Positions 47,701 through 55,205 of a stretch of DNA of 64,000 bases are shown piece after piece (the stretch's first letter is position 1; the number at the start of each line of letters is the position of its first letter). The translations under genes were made by a program, and so were the position numbers. The notes beneath the pieces are model-generated. The model did no database searches. It was not told the DNA's origin and saw only the letters and a program-made list of their open reading frames with translations. The stretch is from Streptomyces candidus (GTDB lineage: Bacteria; Actinomycetota; Actinomycetes; Streptomycetales; Streptomycetaceae), in assembly GCF_014207445.1 (NCBI RefSeq), contig NZ_JACHEM010000004.1:62001-126000 (forward strand), read 5' to 3'.

Positions 47701-48295
47701 GCTCCTCGGTGGGCGGGAAGACGTCCAGGATGCCGCCGCGCACGGCGAACTCGCCGCGCTTCTCGACCAGCTCGACCCTGGCGTACGCAGCCGCCGCGAG
47801 CGCGTCCGTCAGCTCGCCCAGATCGGCGCTCTGCCCCGACCTGATCGACACCGGAACCAGGTCGCCGAGCCCCTTGACCTGCGGTTGGAGCACCGACCGA
47901 ACGGGAGCCACGACCACGCTCACCGGGCCCGCCGACGGGTCGTCGTCGCGTGGGTGCGCGAGACGCCGCAGTACGGCCAGACGACGGCCGACGGTGTCGG
48001 AGCGCGGCGAGAGCCGCTCGTGCGGCAGCGTCTCCCAGGCCGGGAACTCCGCCACGGAGTCCTCCGGCAGGAGGGTGCGCAGGGTCGCGGCCAGTTCCTC
48101 CGCCTCCCGGCCGGTCGCGGTGACGGCCAGCACCGGGCGGCCCGCGTCGCGGGCGAGGGCGGCGAGGGCGAAGGGGCGGGCGGCGGAGGGGCCGACGAGG
48201 TCGACGTGCATGCGGTTGCCGTCGACCGCGGCCTTCACCGCTTCGGCGAGCGCCGAATCTCGTACCACTGCATCCAGCAGGCCGTGCAGACTCAT
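44762..48295 (-). CDS. mfd: Transcription-repair coupling factor
   Basis: The 1177-residue product removes stalled RNA polymerase and recruits nucleotide excision repair. An N-terminal UvrB-like part (about residues 20-340), the RNA-polymerase-interacting domain (about 480-560, with [20 protein letters not shown]), and RecG-like translocase motifs are visible: [20 protein letters not shown] (Walker A), [38 protein letters not shown], and [20 protein letters not shown]. ATG 48295 matches the family ([11 protein letters not shown]); ATG 48304 would add three residues. A -10-like TAGGCT lies upstream on the minus strand. Confidence 0.97.
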   Translation of the reverse strand: [1177 protein letters not shown]

Positions 48296-48667
48296 GAAGG
48301 GCATCCATCCGAACGCTGAGAACTCTGGGGTCCGGCCGCGCGGGGACACCTGCCGGTGCGGCGGGTGGGCAACGCGAGCCGCCCGACACGTCGCACGGGC
48401 CGGGGGCTTCCAGCCTACGACGGGTGGCGCGCGCGTGCGGGAAACGGCGGCGGGCCTGGCCGAAAGCGGGGGTCCGGTGGAGCGGGCAGCCGGCCGCCCG
48501 GCCACCGGGGGAACGGCCGGACGCCGATCCCCGCGAGGGGCCGGACGTCCGTTCCGCACGAGGCGCCGGACGCACGCATCCGGGAAGGGACGGGCGCCCG
48601 GCCCCGTGCGGATCCGGACGCACGTCCCGTCCTGGGGCCGGGCCGGCTCGCGCCGCCCCGTTCGGTC
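48296..48667. other. Gap upstream of mfd
   Basis: About 370 bases without a recognisable gene separate the ABC permease stop from mfd. TAGGCT on the minus strand near 48411-48416 could be the mfd -10. Imperfect GCCGGACG-type repeats occur from 48530 to 48625. Confidence 0.4.
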
Positions 48668-51244
48668 CTACTCCGTCGCGATCGCGTTCAGCACGTTCAT
48701 CCTTCCGGCGCGGAACGCCGGGACCAGTGCCGCCAGCAGGCCGACCAGCGCGGAGGCCAGGAACACCGTGACGATCGTGGTCCACGGGATCTCCAGGACG
48801 CCGATGCCCTCCAGGGCGAGCAGCTTCTGGGCGGACATCCCCCAGGCCAGCCCGAGCGCCAGGCCCAGCAGCGCGCCGAAGAGGGCGATGACCACCGACT
48901 CCAGCCGGATCATCCGCCGCAGCTGGCGGCGCGACAACCCGATGGCCCGCATGAGTCCTATCTCGCGCGTCCGTTCGACGACGGACAGGGCGAGGGTGTT
49001 GACGACGCCCAGGACCGCGACGATGATCGCCAGCCCCAGCAGCCCGTAGATGATGTTGAGCAGCTGGTCGATCTGGGCCTTGAGGTCCTTCTTGTAGTCG
49101 GTGGAGTTGAGCACCCGGTACTGCGGGTACTTCGCGACCGCCGCCTTCAGTGAGGCGTACGCCTGCTCCGCCTGGCCCTCCGCCGCCTTCGCGAAGAGGG
49201 CCATGTCCTGCGGCATCCGCTCCGCGGGGGTGTGCGCGGCGGCCGTCGCGATGTCGAGGTACATCGCACCCTTGTCGACATTGACGTCGTCCGAGGTGAT
49301 CGCGGCGACCTTGAGCTTCGTGCTCTTCCCGCCGGGGAACGCGACGGTCAGCTCGTCGCCGACCTTCACCTTGCGCTTCTCGGCGTATTCGTCGCCGACG
49401 GACATCGCTCCCGGCGCGTACGCGTCGGCGAGCTTTCCGGCCACCGTCTCGCGGCGCAGATCCTGCATGTACGAGGGGTCGGTGGCGGACAGGGTGGTGC
49501 GTTCCGAGGTGCCGTCCGGGGCGGTCACCGTGGCGGTGACCAGCTTGTAGTGGGTGAGCCGGGCGATCCCCTCGGCCTTCGCGAGGGCCTGCTGCGCCTG
49601 CGGCAGTACGGGCATCCCGGTGTTCGACCGTACGGTGAAGTCGGCGCCCACCGACTTGTCCAGTTCCTGGTTGGCCGAGGCGACCATCGAGGACGCGGCG
49701 ACCGACAGGCAGGCCACCAGCGCGAGCCCGATCATCAGCGCGGAACCGGTCGCTCCGGTACGCCGGGGGTTGCGCAGCGCATTGCGTTCGGCCATCCGCC
49801 CGACCGGGCCGAAGAGCCGCAGCACCACCGCGCTGAGCCCCTTCACCACGAAGGAGACGAGCAGCGGCCCGACGGCGACGAACCCGATGAGGGTGAGGAC
49901 GACCCCCGCCGCGAGGAAGAGCGAGCCCTGGGCGGCCTCGTCCGCCCGGGCCGCCGCGAACAGTCCGGCCGCGCCGAGCGCGGTGAGCGTCAGGCCGATC
50001 CCGGCCCGTATCCGGCCCGCCCTGCCGTCGCCGGGGGTCCCCGCGTCGCGCAGGGCCGCCATCGGGGAGACCGTGCCGGCCCGGCGGGCCGGGAGGTAGG
50101 CGGCCACGACGGTGACGACGACGCCGAGAACGAACCCGACGACCGGGGTGACCCAGGTGACGGTCAGGTCGTCCGTGGAGAGGTTCATGCCGATCGCGTT
50201 CATGAACTGCATCAGTCCGACGGCGAGTCCGATCCCCGCCCCGATGCCGAGCAGCGAACCGAAGACACCGAGCAGTACCGCTTCCAGCAGCACGGACCGG
50301 TTGACCTGCCTGCGGCTGGCACCGAGTGCGCGCATCAGGCCGATCTCGCGGGTGCGCTGGGCGACCAGCATGGAGAAGGTGTTGATGATCAGGAAGATGC
50401 CGACGAGGAGGGCGACCCCGGCGAAGCCGAGCATGGCGTACTTCATCACGTCGAGGAAGGACGCGATGTCGTTCTTGCTCTCCTCGCTCGCCTCCGCCTT
50501 GGTCTGGATCCTGTACGAGTCGGCGCCCAGCGCTGCCGCGACGCCGGCCTTGAGTTCTTCCTCGCCGACGCCCTCGCGGGCGGTGACGTTGACGCCGGTG
50601 TAGCGGTCCGGGCCGCCGAGCAGCTTCTGCTGCGCGGTCTTCTCGTCGTAGAAGACGACGGTGGCACCGGGGTTGGTCGCCCGGAACGTGGCGATGCCGC
50701 TGATCCTGGCGGTGAAGTCGCCGGTGACGGCTATGGTCCGCAGTTCGTCGCCGAGCTTCAGCCCGTGCTTCTCCGCGGTGTCCGCGTCGACCATGAGGTC
50801 GGTGGGCCCGCGCGGCTCGCGTCCGGAGGTGATGTCCATGAGCCGGGCGTCGGCGGAGGACCAGTTGCTCGCGATGGTGGGCGCGCCCGTGTCGGAGCCC
50901 ATGTTCTTGTTCTCGCGGTCGACGACGGTCACCGACATGCTGCTGACCGTGCCCTCCGCGGCCTGCACGCCCTCCGCGCCGGCGATCGTGCGCAGGAGGG
51001 AGGCGGGCAGGGTGACGGGGCGTCCGGCGTGCGTCTCGGAGTTGTCGTTCTTCTCCTTCTCCGGCGTGACCGTGACGTCGGCGGAAGAGGTGGCGAAGAG
51101 TTTGTCGAAGGTGGTGTTCATGGTGTCGGTGAAGACGAGCGTCCCGCAGACGAAGCCCACCGAGAGGAGGACGGCGACGGCGGAGAGCGCCATGCGTCCC
51201 TTGTGCGCGAAGAAGTTGCGCATCGAGGTCTTCCACACGGTCAT
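48668..51244 (-). CDS. FtsX/MacB-type ABC transporter permease, copy 2
   Basis: The 858-residue product has the same two-half FtsX design as the permease at 14772-17309, sharing blocks such as LLVGIFLIINTFSMLVAQRT and ILGVVNTLALSV-type membrane segments and ending in FRAGRMNVLNAIATE. ATG at 51244 overlaps the stop of the ATPase gene (ATGA), so the two are coupled. It should be a lipid, peptide or drug exporter or a mechanotransmitter for cell-wall enzymes; substrate unknown. Confidence 0.93.
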   Translation of the reverse strand: MTVWKTSMRNFFAHKGRMALSAVAVLLSVGFVCGTLVFTDTMNTTFDKLFATSSADVTVTPEKEKNDNSETHAGRPVTLPASLLRTIAGAEGVQAAEGTVSSMSVTVVDRENKNMGSDTGAPTIASNWSSADARLMDITSGREPRGPTDLMVDADTAEKHGLKLGDELRTIAVTGDFTARISGIATFRATNPGATVVFYDEKTAQQKLLGGPDRYTGVNVTAREGVGEEELKAGVAAALGADSYRIQTKAEASEESKNDIASFLDVMKYAMLGFAGVALLVGIFLIINTFSMLVAQRTREIGLMRALGASRRQVNRSVLLEAVLLGVFGSLLGIGAGIGLAVGLMQFMNAIGMNLSTDDLTVTWVTPVVGFVLGVVVTVVAAYLPARRAGTVSPMAALRDAGTPGDGRAGRIRAGIGLTLTALGAAGLFAAARADEAAQGSLFLAAGVVLTLIGFVAVGPLLVSFVVKGLSAVVLRLFGPVGRMAERNALRNPRRTGATGSALMIGLALVACLSVAASSMVASANQELDKSVGADFTVRSNTGMPVLPQAQQALAKAEGIARLTHYKLVTATVTAPDGTSERTTLSATDPSYMQDLRRETVAGKLADAYAPGAMSVGDEYAEKRKVKVGDELTVAFPGGKSTKLKVAAITSDDVNVDKGAMYLDIATAAAHTPAERMPQDMALFAKAAEGQAEQAYASLKAAVAKYPQYRVLNSTDYKKDLKAQIDQLLNIIYGLLGLAIIVAVLGVVNTLALSVVERTREIGLMRAIGLSRRQLRRMIRLESVVIALFGALLGLALGLAWGMSAQKLLALEGIGVLEIPWTTIVTVFLASALVGLLAALVPAFRAGRMNVLNAIATE

Positions 51245-52029
51245 GACGTACGCCCCCGGCCGTCGAAGGCCTTCATCCGGTCCAGCACCAGCTCGGCGGT
51301 GGGACGGCGCATCTCGTCCACGATCCGCCCGTCCGCCAGGTACAGCACCCGGTCCGCGTACGCGGCGGCGACGGGGTCGTGCGTGACCATCACGATCGTC
51401 TGACCGAGCTCGTCGACCGAGCGGCGCAGGAAGTCCAGCACCTCCGCGCCGGAACGGGAGTCCAGGTTCCCGGTCGGCTCGTCACCGAAGATGATCTCCG
51501 GGCGGGAGGCCAACGCACGTGCCACCGCGACCCGTTGCTGCTGCCCGCCGGACAGTTCGGACGGGCGGTGGTGGAGCCGGTCGGCGAGTCCGACGGTGTC
51601 CACGATCCGCCGCAGCCAGTCCGCGTCCGGCTTGCGTCCCGCTATGTCCATGGGCAGCGTGATGTTCTCGATCGCGTCGAGCGTCGGGAGGAGGTTGAAG
51701 GACTGGAAGATGAACCCGACCCGGTCCCGGCGCAGTTGGGTGAGTTTCTTGTCCTTGAGCCCGGTCAGCTCGGTGTCGGCGAGGAAGACCTGCCCCGACG
51801 TCACCGTGTCCAGCCCGGCCAGGCAGTGCATCAGCGTCGACTTGCCGGACCCCGACGGGCCCATGATCGCGGTGTACTCGCCCTGAGCCATGTCGACGTC
51901 CACGTGGTCGAGCGCGACGACCCGCGTCTCGCCCGCCCCGTACGCCTTGACGACCTGCCGCGCGCGGGCGGCGACGGCCGTTCGCCCGCCTGTGCCTCCG
52001 TGCTGGGAGACGTCCATCGCCGTAGTCAT
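51241..52029 (-). CDS. ABC transporter ATP-binding protein (MacB/LolD type), copy 2
   Basis: The 262-residue product has Walker A GPSGSGKSTLMHC, signature LSGGQQQRVAVARAL, Walker B IIFGDEPTGNLDS and VMVTHD. It closely resembles the ATPase at 13934-14707. ATG 52029 is seven bases after GAGGGG; the frame stays open upstream to 52152, but that part has no ribosome site. Upstream lies an inverted repeat in a divergent promoter region shared with the MFS gene. Confidence 0.94.
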   Translation of the reverse strand: MTTAMDVSQHGGTGGRTAVAARARQVVKAYGAGETRVVALDHVDVDMAQGEYTAIMGPSGSGKSTLMHCLAGLDTVTSGQVFLADTELTGLKDKKLTQLRRDRVGFIFQSFNLLPTLDAIENITLPMDIAGRKPDADWLRRIVDTVGLADRLHHRPSELSGGQQQRVAVARALASRPEIIFGDEPTGNLDSRSGAEVLDFLRRSVDELGQTIVMVTHDPVAAAYADRVLYLADGRIVDEMRRPTAELVLDRMKAFDGRGRTS

Positions 52030-52120
52030 GCCAATTCCCCTCGTTCGGCCGGGTGCTGCACGCACCCCGTCGTCGGTCCAGGGTGTGTAAGTCCAAGCTA
52101 AGGAAACGGCCGGATCAGCA

Positions 52121-52135
52121 CCTCGCCCCGAGGTA
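52121..52135. promoter_or_regulatory. Inverted repeat in the ABC/MFS divergent promoter
   Basis: ACCTCG-CCC-CGAGGT is a perfect 6-bp inverted repeat with a 3-bp spacer, about 95 bases upstream of the ABC operon start and 160 upstream of the MFS start. A regulator site for one or both genes is possible. Confidence 0.35.
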
Positions 52136-52297
52136 CCAACCCCTGACTGCACCTGAGTAGGGGGATCCGTCAGGGTTCCTCAACCCGTGGGTGGAGCACA
52201 GGGTGGGGACATCTCCTCCCTCTCCGCGCCCTCCCCCGCCCGACCTGCGGATGAGACGCTGGGGCACACCACATACGTGCAGGGGGAAGGGACTTCG

Positions 52298-54044
52298 GTG
52301 GACAGGAAGGATGCAAGGGGCACGGACACGGGGAACGCGGACATCCGCCGGGGACCCGTCGTCGCGGCCCTCATGCTCGGCATGGCGCTCGCCGCACTCG
52401 ACGGGACCATCATCGCCACCGCCGTGCCGCAGATCGTCGGCGACCTGGGCGGGTTCACGGTCTTCTCCTGGCTGTTCTCCGGATATCTGCTGGCCGTCAC
52501 CGTCACCCTCCCGGTGTACGGGAAACTCTCCCGACACGTTCGGCCGCAAACCGGTCCTCATCACCGGCATAGCCCTCTTCCTCCTCGGCTCCGTGCTGTG
52601 CGCGCTCTCCTGGAACATGCCTGCTCTCATCGCCTTCCGCATCGTGCAGGGCCTGGGCGGCGGCGCCATCCAGGGCACCGTCCAGACCGTCGCCGCCGAC
52701 CTGTACCCGCTCAGGGAGCGCCCCAGGATCCAGGCGAGGCTGTCCACGGTCTGGGCGGTGTCCGCGGTCGCGGGCCCCGCCGTGGGCGGAGCGCTCGCCG
52801 GATACGCGGACTGGCGGTGGATCTTCCTGATCAACCTCCCGGTGGGCGCGGTGGCGATGTGGCTGATCGCGAAGTACCTGCGGGAGCCGGGACGGGTGCC
52901 GCCGCCGGCCCGGCAGCAAGCAGACCCGAAAGAAGCGGGGCGGGAGACCCCCGCCTCCGGGGCGGCCGGGCACGAGACGGCCTCGCAGGAAGCGGCGGGC
53001 CGGACATCGGCGGGGCGGGAACGCAGCGCGCCCCGCGTTCGTTCTCGTATCGACTGGGCCGGTGCACTCGCCGTATTCGCCTGCGGGGGGCTGCTGTTGA
53101 CGGCGCTGGTGCAGGGCGGGGTGGTCTGGCCGTGGCTCTCCGCCCCGTCGCTGGCGCTGTTCGCGGCGAGCGCCGTACTGGTCGTGGTCGTCGTACTGAT
53201 TGAACGGCGCGCCGCCGAGCCGATCCTCCCCGGCTGGGTGTGGCGTCGCCGGACGATCGCCGCGGTCAACGTCGCGCTGGGCGCGCTCGGCCTGCTGATG
53301 GTCGCCCCGATGGTCTTCCTGCCGACGTACGCCCAGTCGGTACTGGGCCTGAACCCGACGACCGCCGGGTTCGTGCTGTCCGTGATGACGCTGAGCTGGC
53401 CGCTGTCGGCGGCACTGAGCCAGCACGTGTACCGGCGGATCGGCTTCCGGCAGACGGCGATCGTGGGGATGTCGCTCGCGGTGCTGGTCCTGGCCGCGTT
53501 CCCGCTGCTCCCCTTCCCCGGGGAGGCGTGGCAGCCGGCGCTGATCATGCTGTTGCTGGGGGCCGCCCTCGGGCTCTTCCAGCTGCCGCTCATCGTCGGA
53601 GTGCAGTCGACGGTGGGCTGGTCGGAGCGCGGGACGGCAACGGCGTCGATCCTCTTCTACCGGCAGTTGGGGCAGAGCGTCGGGGCGGCGGTGTTCGGCG
53701 CGGTGGCGAACGCGACGCTGGCGTCGCGGCTGGCAGCGGCACCGGCGGAGATACGGGACGGACTGCCGGACGACCTCGACTCGGTCTCGCACGCGCTGAC
53801 CGACCCGGCGTCGACGCTGCCCACCGCGGCGGCGGACTACCTGCGGCGTGCCGTGGACGTGGCGGTGGACCACGTCTACGTGGGGGCAGCAGGGGCGGGG
53901 GTGCTCGCACTGGTGGCCCTGGTGGTACTGGCCCCCCGCAGGTTCCCGGTCCTGACCGACCCGGAACCCGGCCCGCTCCCGGAACCGAAGCAGGAGCCGG
54001 CTCCGGGGGCGGGCCGGGCGACGTCTCGGCAACGGGAGCGGTAG
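52298..54044 (+). pseudogene. DHA2-type MFS efflux transporter with +1 frameshift
   Basis: Read across a frameshift, the product would be about 581 residues with some fourteen membrane segments. The drug-H+ antiporter motif LDGTIIATAVPQIVGDLGG is in frame one. At 52530-52532 the run CTCTCCCGAC carries one C more than expected: frame one continues as SRHVRPQ, whereas frame two resumes the family motif FGRKPVLITGIALFL. Without the extra base the text reads GKLSDTFGRKPVLI. GTG 52298 follows GGGGGAAGG. Either this strain has lost the pump or the base is a sequencing error. Confidence 0.85.
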
Positions 54045-54049
54045 CGGCA

Positions 54050-54068
54050 GCGGGACGTGCCGTCCCGC
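54050..54068. terminator. Short bidirectional hairpin between convergent genes
   Basis: GCGGGACG at 54050-54057 pairs with CGTCCCGC at 54061-54068 around TGC, between the ends of the MFS and coiled-coil genes. Confidence 0.6.
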
Positions 54069-54114
54069 CCCCGGCGAATCCGCACGCGAGGCCCCGCACC
54101 CGAGCCCCCGGGCC

Positions 54115-55005
54115 CTACCCCTCCTCCGCCGCCGTCCTCCCCGTCAGCGTCGCCAGGCTGTTCCGTACGTGTGCCATGTGCGCGTGCATCTCCTCGCGCG
54201 CCTGTGTGTGCTCCCGCAGCACCCGCTCCGTCTCCCGGGCGACCCGTTCCTCCCGGGTTCGGGCCTGCGCGAGCAACTCCGCGCCCCGCGCCTCGGCGTC
54301 CTCCTGGGCGTGGCGCGCTTCCTCCGCCGTCTTCACCAGGGCCCGCTCCGCCGAGGCGAGCAGCGCCTCCGCCCGCCCCGTCAGCGCGGCGAAATGTTCG
54401 TCCTTCTCCGCCTCGCGCCCGGCGAGCTCCCGCTCCGCCGCCTCCCAGCGTTCGGCGTGCTCCTTCTCCTGGGCCGCGAGGATGCCGTGCGTGCGCCGAC
54501 GCGTGTCCTTCAGCGCCGCCTCGGCCTCCGCCCGCCACTGCCCGGCGTCCGCCCGCGCCGCGGCACGCCGTTCATCGGCCTCGCCCCTGGCCAGCTCCAG
54601 CAGCCGCCCGGCGGCCTCCTCCGCCTCCGCACGGACCGCGTCCGCCTCCGCACGCGCCGCGTCCCGCATCGCCCGCGCCGCCGCTGCGGCCTCCTCCCGT
54701 ACGGAAGCCACGTCCTCCACGGCGGTCTCCCGCAGTTCTTGGGCCTCCTCCTGCGCGAGGAGGAGGAGCGACCGCGCGCGCTCGCCCAGCGACTCGTACG
54801 TCTGCGGGGCCAGCCGCGCCACCCGCTCGCGCAGGGTCTCCGCCTCGGCCTCCCGCTGCTGGACGAGGACGGCCAGCCGGGCTGCCCGCTCCCGGGCGTC
54901 GTCGCGGTCCCGGGACAGTCCGGCGATCCGGTGCTCCACCTGTTCCGGTCGGTAGCCGCGGCCCCGCACCTTGGTGAAGCCCTGGGGTGACGTCGATGAA
55001 TCCAT
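54115..55005 (-). CDS. Long coiled-coil protein, DivIVA/cellulose-binding-protein-like
   Basis: The 296-residue product begins with a short DivIVA-like entry (FTKVRGRGYRPEQVEHRIAG) and then is almost entirely Ala/Glu/Arg coiled coil to the end. Such proteins, often named cellulose-binding protein in Streptomyces, help organise polar growth in the cytoplasm; Scy and FilP are related scaffold types. ATG 55005 follows AAGGGGACAACAGGG. It is not an obvious partner of the toxin-type genes upstream; it is separated from them by a terminator. Confidence 0.75.
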   Translation of the reverse strand: MDSSTSPQGFTKVRGRGYRPEQVEHRIAGLSRDRDDARERAARLAVLVQQREAEAETLRERVARLAPQTYESLGERARSLLLLAQEEAQELRETAVEDVASVREEAAAAARAMRDAARAEADAVRAEAEEAAGRLLELARGEADERRAAARADAGQWRAEAEAALKDTRRRTHGILAAQEKEHAERWEAAERELAGREAEKDEHFAALTGRAEALLASAERALVKTAEEARHAQEDAEARGAELLAQARTREERVARETERVLREHTQAREEMHAHMAHVRNSLATLTGRTAAEEG

Positions 55006-55134
55006 CCCTGTTGTCCCCTTACATCCGGTACTGCGATGCCCGGCCGAACCCCGGCACATCCTGGTGGACCGGTTCCAAGTGTCCACAAAGCGACACTCCA
55101 CCCCATACCCAGCCCCGGGGGCAACCACGGGAAA

Positions 55135-55178
55135 AGGCCGGGACGCACGGCCCGTCAACGGGTCGCGCACCCCGGCCT
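55135..55178 (-). terminator. Terminator after the deaminase/SUKH giant gene
   Basis: AGGCCGGG at 55135-55142 pairs with CCCGGCCT at 55171-55178, with an inner CCCG/CGGG stem around TCAA. It lies 30 bases past the stop. Confidence 0.65.
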
Positions 55179-55205
55179 CCACTCGCGGCGGCGGAAGAGA
55201 AGCCG

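Noticed and set aside
47583-51236. 1217-codon minus-strand frame through mfd and the ABC permease
   Set aside because: Overlaps two solid genes in another frame with no own motif.
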